Shown piece after piece: positions 21,760-30,492 of a DNA stretch of 47,618 bases. This stretch comes from Rubritalea profundi (GTDB taxonomy: Bacteria > Verrucomicrobiota > Verrucomicrobiia > Verrucomicrobiales > Akkermansiaceae). Below the pieces are notes generated by a model, which did no database searches, had not been told where the DNA came from, and saw nothing but the letters and a program-made list of their open reading frames with translations. The position numbers were made by a program, and so were the translations under genes. The stretch covers positions 2,178,194-2,225,811 of the forward strand of contig NZ_MQWA01000001.1 in assembly GCF_002954445.1 (NCBI RefSeq), written 5' to 3'. Positions within the stretch are counted from its first letter, which is position 1, and every line of letters begins with the position of its first letter.

Positions 21760-22467
21760 ATGTGGAAAAATGCCTTATCTCATAGTCTCGGACTTATCTG
21801 CCTATTTGGTGTAGTATCTTGCGACCAAGTTGAGTCAATGGTGTCTAGCGTGGTGGGTGAAAGCCTGCCAGTTGAGCGCCGTCAAGGGATCAGCCGAGTA
21901 CACGAAGCTTCGGCTTCAGATGTGAAGCTTTGGTTGGCTGAGCCTAATGTGCTCGTGGTGCTAGATTTCTATAGTTCCACATCCGCACCTTGCCAGGCCT
22001 TGAGTCCAAAGCTGGATGCCATGGCTAAGAAGTACGCTGAACATTCCGCGATTATGGAAGTCAATGTTGGGAGGCCCGGTGAAGCTGCAACGATGGCAAT
22101 GAATGAGTACCAAATTGATAAGGTTCCCGTGCTTAAGTTTTTTCTTAATGGGAAAGAGGTGGCAGAGCTTAGAGGTGATCAATCTGACGAGGTGCTAGAA
22201 TCGGCTTTCAGTAAATACACCACGGGTATAGTTGAAGGTGAATTCACCATGAAAGAAGGTGATCTTCCTGGGAGCAATAGTCAGCGAACTGTTGAGGATA
22301 TGATGGTGCGCGGTAAAAAAGGCGATTTGGCTGTAGGAATCACGCGTGTCCGTGTGCCTAAGGATGCTAAAGAAGTCACCGAAGGGTTACCAAAGGATAT
22401 GCTAGGGCTAAGCTCTGATGCTGGCCAACCAGCGACACCTGCGTCTGCGGGTAAGTCAGCCAAATAA
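21760..22467 (+). CDS. Thioredoxin-fold lipoprotein paralogue with SxxC active site
   Basis: A 235-residue paralogue of the preceding gene. It begins with the same kind of lipoprotein signal (MWKNALSHSLGLICLFGVVSC) and shares the thioredoxin core and the QRTVEDMMV tail. The active-site stretch reads FYSSTSAPCQALSP: the first cysteine of CxxC is replaced by Ser (S-A-P-C), so one catalytic cysteine is gone while the resolving one stays. A glutathionylation, trapping or binding role is possible; oxidoreductase activity like the neighbour's is unlikely. The promoter regions of the two genes share short ATTAGGGTT words, consistent with duplication. Confidence 0.78.
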   Translation: MWKNALSHSLGLICLFGVVSCDQVESMVSSVVGESLPVERRQGISRVHEASASDVKLWLAEPNVLVVLDFYSSTSAPCQALSPKLDAMAKKYAEHSAIMEVNVGRPGEAATMAMNEYQIDKVPVLKFFLNGKEVAELRGDQSDEVLESAFSKYTTGIVEGEFTMKEGDLPGSNSQRTVEDMMVRGKKGDLAVGITRVRVPKDAKEVTEGLPKDMLGLSSDAGQPATPASAGKSAK

Positions 22468-22636
22468 AGTAAATCAACGACGCTCTAGCCTGAGCAAAAA
22501 AATATGAATGATCAAAGCTCTCACGGGTCACATGGTGCATGATAAATTGAGCTCAGGCATTACGATCACTTTAGCAGAATGCGCGATTGACCCTTAGCGT
22601 ATTGCTGGATAGCTTCCGCCGAATTTATTTTTATCT

Positions 22637-25414
22637 ATGTGCAAGGACGCCCAAAACTACAAAGACAGCCTGAGTCTGCCTCAAACGACTTTCCCAATGC
22701 GTGGAGACCTCGTGAAGAAGGAGCCTCAGCGACTCGACCAATGGGAATCTAACGATCTTTACCAACGTATTCAAAAGCGCCGTATTGATCAGAATGCTCC
22801 GCGTTATATTTTACACGATGGCCCTCCGTTTGCCAATGGTGACGTGCACATGGGCACAGCGCTCAACAAAGTACTTAAGGATCTTGTACTTAAATCCAAG
22901 ACAATGGCTGGATTTGAGACTCCAATGATCCCCGGTTGGGACTGTCACGGTCTTCCGATCGAATTTAAGGTTTGCCAGAATGCGCGTGACCTTGAGCCTG
23001 CTGAAATCCGCCGTCGTTGTGTTGATTTCGCAAGTGGTTGGATCGAGACTCAGAAGGCATCGTTCCGCCGTCTCGGTGTGTTTGGTGACTGGAATAATCC
23101 TTACCTCACCATGGACTCAGCCTACGAGGCAGATGTCGTGCGTACTTTTTCTGCGCTGATCAAGCGTGGCAATGTCTATCAATCCAAGAAGCCCGTTCAG
23201 TGGTCCTACGGTGCGCAGACTGCACTCGCCGAGGCTGAGGTCGAGTACATGGACAAAAAGTCGATCTCACTTTACGTCGAGTTCCCGCTGAATTCCGACA
23301 AGTTCGGCAAAGATGTTTCCATGGTGATCTGGACCACAACTCCGTGGACGCTTCCGGCAAACCTCGCTGTAGCAGTGCACGAGCGTATCGAATACGTGGT
23401 GGGTAAGTTTGAAAAGGTGAATCACGCTGCTGAGCTGATCACCAAGAACCTAGTCATCGCGAAAGATCTTCTCGAAGCAATCGAGGAGAAGACTGGCTTC
23501 GCTCTGAAACAGACTTTCCAAGAGGTGAAGGGATCCGAATTCGAAGGACTCGAAGCCCAGCACCCATTCCTCGATCGCACATCCAAGCTGATCCTGGCAA
23601 ATTTTGTTACAACTGAATCTGGTTCAGGTGCAGTACACATTGCTCCAGGTCACGGCGCAGATGACTACGCTGTTGGCCAGCTCAATGGTCTAGGAGTTCT
23701 TTCTCCAGTCGACGACGAAGGTAAATACACTGACGAATGTGGACTTCCTGATCTCGTCGGCGAACATGTCTTTGATTGCAACGTGCCAATCATCAAGATT
23801 TTGGCTGCTGCTGGTTTCCTTCTCGGAAAGGAAAACTACTACCATAGCTACCCACATTGCTGGAGGTCTAAGACGCCGATCATTTTCCGCGCGGTGGAGC
23901 AATTCTTCATCTCGCTCGAAGGAATCCGTGAGAAGGCTCTCGAAGAAATCGATAAGGTCAACTGGCTTCCTAAGTGGGGTCGGAACCGTATCTACGGGAC
24001 TGTAGAAGCTCGTCCGGACTGGTGTGTTTCCCGTCAACGTACTTGGGGTGTTCCAGTTCCTGTATTCTTCGATACCAAAGGCAAGGCTGTGATAAATGCA
24101 GAGACGGCAGACAAGATCGCTGACCTCATCGAAAAAGAAGGCTCTAATATCTGGTTCAAACTTTCTGATGAACAACTTTGCGAGCGCCTCGGCCTGCCAG
24201 CTGGTTATAAAAAATGCCGCGACACGCTCGATGTGTGGATCGATTCTGGTTCATCACACAAAGCTGTTGTCGAGCGTCGTCCTGAGCTCGAAGGTCCTGT
24301 CGACCTTTACCTCGAAGCGACTGATCAACACCGTGGTTGGTTCCAATCATCACTCATGCTCTCAGTCGGTCTGCGTGATGCAGCACCATACAAGTCTGTT
24401 CTCACACACGGTTTCGTGGTCGACCAAGATAAGCTCAAGGCTAAGAAGGCAGGCAAAACCAATGGTGAGTCCACTAAGCTTTCCAAGTCAGAAGCTGAAA
24501 AGAGCGGTAAGCCAATCGATGCAGCCTATTACTACAACAAGTACGGTGCTGACATCGTCCGTCTATGGGTCTCCAGCGTCGACTGGCAGACCGAAGTTCC
24601 TTTCGGTGAAGGCCTCTTCAAGCAAATTACCGAGCCATACCGTCGTCTCCGTAACACGCTTCGTATCCTTCTTGGTAACATGGATGGATTCGATCTTGAG
24701 ACAGATGCTGTGGCGAAAGCGGATATGCCAATTCTCGATCAATGGGTGCTCGAACGTCTTCACGAAGTCATCGTGGAATGTCGTGCTGCCTATGAAGCCT
24801 TTGAGTTCCGCAAAGTTTTCAACCAGATCAACCAGTTCTGTACGACCGATCTTTCTGCCATCTACGTCGATGTCACCAAAGATCGCATGTACTGCGACTC
24901 AAAGGAAAGCCTCCGCCGCTGCGCGACTCAGACAGTCATGCACGAGGTGTTCACAGCTCTAACTAAACTGCTCGCCCCAGTTCTAGCGTACACTGCTGAC
25001 GAGGCGTGGGAGCACGCTGATTTCGAGGGCTCAGTGCACGAGCAAGACTTCCCAGAAGCGAAAACTGAGTGGGCTCCGTCTGTGGTCTCCACTAAGGTAG
25101 CAGCTCTACTTGAAGCGCGTGGAGTCATCCAGACTGCGATCGAAGAAAAGGTACAGGCTAAAGAATTCAATAAGAACAACGAAGCATCAGTGCTCGTTAC
25201 AGTCCCTGAGGACTTTGCTGCTATTGAAGCACTCAACGACCGTGAGTTCGCAACAGAGTTCTTCATCCTCGCTGACCTCAAGGTCCAAAAAGGTGAAGTC
25301 CTTGAGGCTGAAGCAAGCGCAACAGAGTACACCATGTGTCCACGCTGCCGCCGCTACGAACCACTGCTAGACAGCGGCCTCTGTGCTCGCTGTGAGGATG
25401 TGGTAAATGGCTAA
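22637..25414 (+). CDS. ileS: Isoleucyl-tRNA synthetase
   Basis: A class I aminoacyl-tRNA synthetase of 925 residues that charges tRNA-Ile. The HIGH-like motif reads HMGT in GDVHMGTALNKVLKDLVL (near residue 71), a variant seen in some bacteria. The KMSKS loop is TKLSKSEAEKSGKPI, preceded by an insertion rich in Lys and Ala (LKAKKAGKTNGES). The editing domain holds TTTPWTLPANLAVAVH and the acceptor region GHGADDYAVG. The C-terminal zinc finger is CPRCRRYE...CARC. It starts about 170 bp after the thioredoxin pair and is followed by a strong terminator. Confidence 0.95.
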   Translation: MCKDAQNYKDSLSLPQTTFPMRGDLVKKEPQRLDQWESNDLYQRIQKRRIDQNAPRYILHDGPPFANGDVHMGTALNKVLKDLVLKSKTMAGFETPMIPGWDCHGLPIEFKVCQNARDLEPAEIRRRCVDFASGWIETQKASFRRLGVFGDWNNPYLTMDSAYEADVVRTFSALIKRGNVYQSKKPVQWSYGAQTALAEAEVEYMDKKSISLYVEFPLNSDKFGKDVSMVIWTTTPWTLPANLAVAVHERIEYVVGKFEKVNHAAELITKNLVIAKDLLEAIEEKTGFALKQTFQEVKGSEFEGLEAQHPFLDRTSKLILANFVTTESGSGAVHIAPGHGADDYAVGQLNGLGVLSPVDDEGKYTDECGLPDLVGEHVFDCNVPIIKILAAAGFLLGKENYYHSYPHCWRSKTPIIFRAVEQFFISLEGIREKALEEIDKVNWLPKWGRNRIYGTVEARPDWCVSRQRTWGVPVPVFFDTKGKAVINAETADKIADLIEKEGSNIWFKLSDEQLCERLGLPAGYKKCRDTLDVWIDSGSSHKAVVERRPELEGPVDLYLEATDQHRGWFQSSLMLSVGLRDAAPYKSVLTHGFVVDQDKLKAKKAGKTNGESTKLSKSEAEKSGKPIDAAYYYNKYGADIVRLWVSSVDWQTEVPFGEGLFKQITEPYRRLRNTLRILLGNMDGFDLETDAVAKADMPILDQWVLERLHEVIVECRAAYEAFEFRKVFNQINQFCTTDLSAIYVDVTKDRMYCDSKESLRRCATQTVMHEVFTALTKLLAPVLAYTADEAWEHADFEGSVHEQDFPEAKTEWAPSVVSTKVAALLEARGVIQTAIEEKVQAKEFNKNNEASVLVTVPEDFAAIEALNDREFATEFFILADLKVQKGEVLEAEASATEYTMCPRCRRYEPLLDSGLCARCEDVVNG

Positions 25415-25436
25415 GTCCTAACCAATCGTTCAATCA

Positions 25437-25470
25437 AAAGCTTGGACCTAAATGGTTCCGAGCTTTTTTT
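25437..25470 (+). terminator. Terminator after ileS
   Basis: AAAGCTTGGACC pairs with GGTTCCGAGCTTT (one bulge and one wobble), ending in a long T-run. Confidence 0.75.
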
Positions 25471-25607
25471 GTGGCTAGATGCTGAGTGGTGGTTGCTACA
25501 ATCTGAGAGGTAGAACCGTTCTTGCTCAGTGCCTAGTCACATCTCTTTCGTAAATCTGAAAGAATTCTTGTGGAGTTGTGACTGCAGGGCTAGGTTGAGC
25601 GCTGAAG

Positions 25608-27305
25608 ATGCGAGAGGAGCCTAGACAATGGATTTTGAAAAAAGATCCGCCGAGTAGCGAAGTCGATGTCGAAGGGGTGCCTAGCATTCTTTTGAAGTTG
25701 TTAGGCCAACGGGGTGTCACAGGTAAAGAGAATATAGAGGCTTTCCTCAATCCACGCCTCAAGGATCTGAGCGATCCATTTTTGCTGCCCAACATGGAGC
25801 CTGCAGTGGAACGAATTTTTCAAGCGGTCGACCAAAATGAACACGTCATCGTCTATGGTGATTATGATGTGGATGGTGTGACTTCTGTAGCATTGATGCG
25901 CAATGTGCTAGATGCATACGGTGTGTCCGGAGGGATATTTATCCCTAAACGTGGCGGAGAAGGATATGGACTCAGTGATGTTGCTATCGACAATTTACTC
26001 GCCAAACACGGAAAGCCAGACCTTGTGGTTACGGTGGACTGCGGCACCGCATCAATAGATGAGATCGACCGACTCGGCGAGCTAGGGATTGATGTGATCG
26101 TGGTGGACCACCACGAAATGTCAGTGCGCGGGTGTCCAGATTGTATCGCAGTAGTGAACCCAAAGCTAGGTGATGACTTTCACTATCTCTGTGCTGCTGG
26201 AGTTGTTTTTAAATTAGCGCATGCTTTGCTGAAGCGTCGGAAAGCCGAAGGCTTCGACCTCAAAGACTATATTGATATGGTCGCTGTGGCGACAGTGGCA
26301 GATATTGTGCCGCTGGTGAAAGAAAATCGCTTGCTCGTACGCCATGGACTAAAGCGCCTTCCGCAAACCAGTAACGCAGGGCTAAAAGCTTTGCAGCAGG
26401 TGGCTGGCTTGTCAGACAATGTGAGTAGTATGGATGTGGGCTTCCGAATCGGGCCGAGGATCAATGCGGCCGGCCGGATGGATCGTCCCGAAGATGCGCT
26501 TTCACTTCTCGTCGAAAAAGATCTCGAGGCTGCACATCGTATTGCCTCATTGTTAGATGAGTATAACTGCCAGCGCCAAGGGCACGAAAAGCAGATCCGG
26601 GAGGAGGCCATGAAGATGGTCTACGAGCAATGTGATCCAATCAACGATCCTGTGATAGTCTTGGGCTCGCGCAACTGGCACCCAGGGGTGGTGGGGATTG
26701 TGGCCTCACGCTTGATGCGTCAGTTCTATAAGCCCACTTTCATCATCTCAATAGACGAAGATGGCCTAGGTAAAGGAAGTGGCCGCAGCGTTGAGGGCAT
26801 TTCTTTGGTGGGAGCTATCCAGGCATGTCCAGACGATTTGATCTCTGGTGGTGGTCATGATATGGCTGCTGGGCTGAGCATTCGTGAAGAGAAGTTAGCT
26901 GACTTCCGCAAGAATTTTTCTGAGTATGTGTTAGAGACTACCAGCAAGGAACAACGGGCGCCGAGAATGAACGTCGATTCAGAAATTGGTTTCGATGTGC
27001 TATCGCTCGAATTCATGGACAGCTACGACCTGTTACAGCCTTTTGGTAGCCAGAATCCGCAGCCAGTATTCATGAGCCGTGAGGTGTGGCTAACAGAAGC
27101 GCCGAGGCATCTAAAAAATAACCACCTTAAGTTGTTCTTACGTCAGGGAATCTCTGAGCACGATGCTATTTTCTTTGGTGGAGGTGAACGGACTTTACCT
27201 GATCCTCCTTGGGATGTGGCTTTTACAATTGACCGCAATACCTTTAGGGGACGTACAAGCTTGCAGATGGTGATTCAAGATGTGCGAGCATCTCACTCAG
27301 GATAG
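25608..27305 (+). CDS. recJ: Single-stranded-DNA-specific exonuclease RecJ
   Basis: A 565-residue DHH-family 5'-3' exonuclease acting on single-stranded DNA in repair. The DHH motifs are visible: GDYDVDGVTSVALM (D-x-D), TVDCGTASIDE, VVDHHEMSVRGCP (DHH) and the DHHA1 tail with GSGRSVEGISLVGAI and GGGHDMAAGLSI. The C-terminal OB-like part starts with LEFMDSYDLLQPFGSQNPQP. It overlaps or abuts recG (the next start is 5 bp after, or overlaps by 26 bp), which suggests one transcript. No clear ribosome site lies before the ATG at 25608. Confidence 0.93.
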   Translation: MREEPRQWILKKDPPSSEVDVEGVPSILLKLLGQRGVTGKENIEAFLNPRLKDLSDPFLLPNMEPAVERIFQAVDQNEHVIVYGDYDVDGVTSVALMRNVLDAYGVSGGIFIPKRGGEGYGLSDVAIDNLLAKHGKPDLVVTVDCGTASIDEIDRLGELGIDVIVVDHHEMSVRGCPDCIAVVNPKLGDDFHYLCAAGVVFKLAHALLKRRKAEGFDLKDYIDMVAVATVADIVPLVKENRLLVRHGLKRLPQTSNAGLKALQQVAGLSDNVSSMDVGFRIGPRINAAGRMDRPEDALSLLVEKDLEAAHRIASLLDEYNCQRQGHEKQIREEAMKMVYEQCDPINDPVIVLGSRNWHPGVVGIVASRLMRQFYKPTFIISIDEDGLGKGSGRSVEGISLVGAIQACPDDLISGGGHDMAAGLSIREEKLADFRKNFSEYVLETTSKEQRAPRMNVDSEIGFDVLSLEFMDSYDLLQPFGSQNPQPVFMSREVWLTEAPRHLKNNHLKLFLRQGISEHDAIFFGGGERTLPDPPWDVAFTIDRNTFRGRTSLQMVIQDVRASHSG

Positions 27306-27309
27306 ACCT

Positions 27310-29331
27310 ATGGGGCTTATTGCGTCAGCAGAACTTACCGAGTTAGGCTTTCTCACGACGAAGGAGATTATAGCCTTTTCGACCGCCAAGGTAATGACCG
27401 TACAGCAGGTGTTAGATCATCTGCCGAAACGTTACGAAGACCGTCGGCAATTTGCTGCATTTCCCGCACAAGCGACAGGTAAACCTATGTGCCTTCGGGG
27501 AGTGGTGGTGGATTGTCAGCGCAAAGGTTTTGGTGGACGCAAGGGTTTTCACGAAGTTGTAGTTGGGACTGATGATGGATTCTCAGATAATACGATCGTG
27601 CTGAGGTGGTTCAATATGCCCTACATTGCCAAAATTCTGGCAGTTGGACATGAGTTGATTTTCTTTGGTAAGCTCAAGGAAACCGCCGGGAAGCTAGTCA
27701 TAGATCATCCAGATTTTGAAATCATTAATGACATGGTGGATGCGAGCGTGCATGTGGATAGAATTGTTCCCATTTATAAGAATATAGTGGGAATCTCTCA
27801 ACGACGCTTGCGCGAGATTACTTATAGATTCCGCAAGGATGTTGACCCAGATAGTTTATGCGAGGCCTACCAAGTCGATGAAAGCTACCCACGTATTGAT
27901 GCCTATAGGGAAGTCCACTTTCCCGAAGCTATGCCTCAGGCCGAAGCGGCCCGGCGCTTCTTTGCGTTGGAAGAATTTTTTATACTTCAGCTCAATGTGG
28001 CGTGGCGAAAGAGCCGCTATGATGCCCAGCGTGGTAGAGTTTTAGGTAAAAAGACGAGTCTGCTTAAGGCCTTTTATGAAAGTCTACCATTTGATCTGAC
28101 TGGGGCGCAGAAACGTTCAGTTAAAGAGATTGTGGCTGACATGAGGCGTCCTAGCCCTATGCATAGAATGCTGCAGGGAGACGTGGGATCTGGTAAAACA
28201 TTTGTGGCGATGTGTGCTGCCTTATTGGCTATCGAAAGTGGTGCACAAGTTGCCTTGATGGCTCCCACTCAGATACTCGCTGAGCAGCACTTCCTAACCT
28301 TTTGTAAATGGTTAGATCCATTGGGGGTTCGAGTGGGATTGCGAACCTCGGCGAAGAAGCTAGATCAAGGAGGTTCAGGTCAGGTTCAATTGCTAATTGG
28401 CACGCATGCGCTACTTTATGACGAGGATTCTTTTGAGGATCTAGGGCTTGTGATCATTGATGAACAGCACAAGTTCGGGGTGGAGCAGCGGAGTAGACTG
28501 ATTCAGCAAGGTGTGATGCCCGATGTTTTAGTGATGACAGCCACACCTATTCCTAGAACTCTAACGCTAACAATCTACGGAGATCTAGAGGTTTCAGTCC
28601 TAGATGAACGACCAGCAGGTAGAGGTAAGGTGATCACGGCATTGAAGCCAAAGGCTAAGGTGAGTGACGTGACTAAATTTGTGAAGCAACAGCTTGATCA
28701 GGGGCGCCAAGCTTATTTGGTATACCCTTTGGTCGAAGAAAGTGAATCGCTGAACGCTGAGTCGGCTACCGTGGAGTTTGAGAAATGGCAGAAGCGCCTG
28801 AGTAAATACGAGGTAGCGCTCCTTCACGGGAAGGTTAGCTCAGAGGAGAAAGAGTCAGTGATGTCTGACTTTCGTGATGGTAAAACTGATGTCTTAGTGT
28901 CAACAACCGTGATTGAAGTCGGGGTTGATGTGCCTAATGCCAATCTCATGGTGATTTACAATGCTGAGCGCTTTGGTCTATCCCAGCTGCACCAGCTTCG
29001 CGGTCGTGTCGGCCGAGGTGAGCACAAGAGTTACTGTATTCTAGTTACCGATGGAAAAAACTCTGCAGCTCTTGAAAAGCTTCAAGAGCTAGTGCAAACC
29101 GATGATGGATTCAAAATTGCCGAAGCTGATCTGCGTCTACGTGGGCCGGGTGATGTGCTGGGGACCCAACAAAGTGGTCTGGCAGATTTGAGGTTTATCG
29201 AATACCTTGCGGATGCCGACCTAGTGAGAGAAGCTAGAAGGTTAGCTGACGCCTTGCTGCACGAAGATCCCAATCTAACATCTCATTCAAAGCTGCTAGA
29301 TTTGATGGTGGACGATGGCGTGAGAGCCTAA
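27310..29331 (+). CDS. recG: ATP-dependent DNA helicase RecG
   Basis: A 673-residue branch-migrating helicase for stalled forks and Holliday junctions. The N-terminal wedge (OB) domain is present (KPMCLRGVVVDCQRKGFGG), then the helicase core with Walker A GDVGSGKTFVAM, Walker B DEQH in VIIDEQHKFGVEQRSR, motif III MTATPIPRTL, and the C-terminal motifs DVPNANLMVIYNAERFGLSQLHQLRGRVGRG. I prefer the ATG at 27310 (MGLIASAELT) over the one at 27280, because the latter lies inside recJ and adds only a short leader. The residual RecG tail ends in DLMVDDGVRA. Confidence 0.92.
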   Translation: MGLIASAELTELGFLTTKEIIAFSTAKVMTVQQVLDHLPKRYEDRRQFAAFPAQATGKPMCLRGVVVDCQRKGFGGRKGFHEVVVGTDDGFSDNTIVLRWFNMPYIAKILAVGHELIFFGKLKETAGKLVIDHPDFEIINDMVDASVHVDRIVPIYKNIVGISQRRLREITYRFRKDVDPDSLCEAYQVDESYPRIDAYREVHFPEAMPQAEAARRFFALEEFFILQLNVAWRKSRYDAQRGRVLGKKTSLLKAFYESLPFDLTGAQKRSVKEIVADMRRPSPMHRMLQGDVGSGKTFVAMCAALLAIESGAQVALMAPTQILAEQHFLTFCKWLDPLGVRVGLRTSAKKLDQGGSGQVQLLIGTHALLYDEDSFEDLGLVIIDEQHKFGVEQRSRLIQQGVMPDVLVMTATPIPRTLTLTIYGDLEVSVLDERPAGRGKVITALKPKAKVSDVTKFVKQQLDQGRQAYLVYPLVEESESLNAESATVEFEKWQKRLSKYEVALLHGKVSSEEKESVMSDFRDGKTDVLVSTTVIEVGVDVPNANLMVIYNAERFGLSQLHQLRGRVGRGEHKSYCILVTDGKNSAALEKLQELVQTDDGFKIAEADLRLRGPGDVLGTQQSGLADLRFIEYLADADLVREARRLADALLHEDPNLTSHSKLLDLMVDDGVRA

Positions 29332-29339
29332 TTTCAGCC

Positions 29340-29787
29340 GCCCTTATTGGGCCATGAGAGATTCGATCTAATCGGCTTCGATCGCGAATAGTTCGTTTAG
29401 TGGGAGCACGTAGTGAACATCGAGCCTAAGGAGGTGTGATGTCCATTGCTGGTCCTCGACACTGGAGATCTCTGTGGATCGCTCTGTCTTGTATTTTGGC
29501 TTATTCCCAAATATATAGGAGCTGGCTCATTGGTCTAGCGAACAAAAAGAACCTCTTTTTACTTTTCGTTGGGCGCGTCTGGATAGAGCATTAATACAGT
29601 CTCTTGTTGATCATCTCCAGTGAGGTGAATCATATTTGAGTTCTGTACGAAGGGCGTTACTCAGTCTGTGCACATTGGCATGACTTCATTTGAGTGAAGA
29701 ACAACGATGCTATTTGATTTGAGAAGTTCAGAGAGTCATTCCCAGTTACGGATAAAAAAACTGTGGATCGATGGGGCCGTAACGCAT
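29340..29787 (-). pseudogene. Decayed aminopeptidase P (Xaa-Pro peptidase) N-terminal domain
   Basis: No long frame exists here, but reading three minus-strand frames in turn gives a clear aminopeptidase P N-terminal domain. It starts at 29787 with MRYGPIDPQFF. It continues in a second frame from about 29730 with ELLKSNSIVVLHSNEVMP, then VTPFVQNSNMIHLTGDDQQE, TVLMLYPDAPNEK, KEVLFVR and TNEPAPIYLG (to about 29505). A third frame reads TEISSVEDQQWTSHLLRLDV and HYVLPLNELFAIEAD. Three in-frame stops (after CTD, NEK and VR) and at least two frameshifts disrupt it. The catalytic pita-bread domain (about 250 residues) is missing: the fossil ends at recG. A functional copy probably lies elsewhere. 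Confidence 0.75.
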
Positions 29788-30492
29788 AGGCAGATAGGAG
29801 TTTTAAAAATCAACTGCTGCAAGAAGCAAACCCATACATATCAATAAAGGTGAGGGTGATTCGTGGCTAGGGGGCCCATGTGCAAAGGGGGCGAGGAGCC
29901 AGGACTATATGAACGAGGGAATTGAGGGTGCCACCTGGCGGGTGAAGGGGATTCTTTCACCCGCCAAATAGCGTACTAGGGGGGAATCGTGACTAGATAC
30001 CTTCAGAGCGTTCGCATCACGACATTATATTTTGCCTAAGTCTTTTCAGAATTTACTACTTTGGTGGAAGAGTAGATTACACCCAAGACTTTTGTACTAT
30101 ACGAAGAAGTCAGTAGAATGTATTGAAGCTTCTTGCTCTTTTACAGGTAATTTTTAAACGGGTGTGTAAAATTTATATTTACGTTAGTTTGGGCTACTAG
30201 TTGCTGATATAAATGTAGTTTGGTAGGGTGGTCAAATTGAGAATGTTTAATTTACTGTCAATTTTTGAATATTCCTGCTCTTCTTTTAGCTGTGTAAATA
30301 CCGTTAGATTGTACTGGAAAGGATGTATGAATCACGTGAGGGGAGACAGCTTAGTAGGGTTAAGCTACATCGGCGTGGGATCCTGCTTTTTTGACTTCTC
30401 AAAAGTGCGATGGAATCGAGGATGTCACATTTTATGAAATAATCGACGAAGTCGTACTTGTCTATCGTGGTGAGCGAGATTAGATCTAATGC
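29788..30492. other. Long intergenic region with one strong hairpin
   Basis: About 700 bases without a supportable gene. A perfect 10-bp hairpin (GGCGGGTGAA / TTCACCCGCC, 9-base loop) lies at 29937-29965; it has no T-run and may be a structured RNA or a recombination relic. From about 30000 the sequence is AT-rich and holds the ndh promoter. A 69-codon frame at 30228 has no convincing features. Confidence 0.4.

Noticed and set aside
22468-22636. A T-box riboswitch ahead of ileS
   Set aside because: No T-box consensus sequence or terminator/antiterminator pair is visible, and T-boxes are not typical of this phylum.
30228-30437. A 69-codon frame in the gap before ndh
   Set aside because: It sits in AT-rich DNA with unconvincing composition and no recognisable domain.
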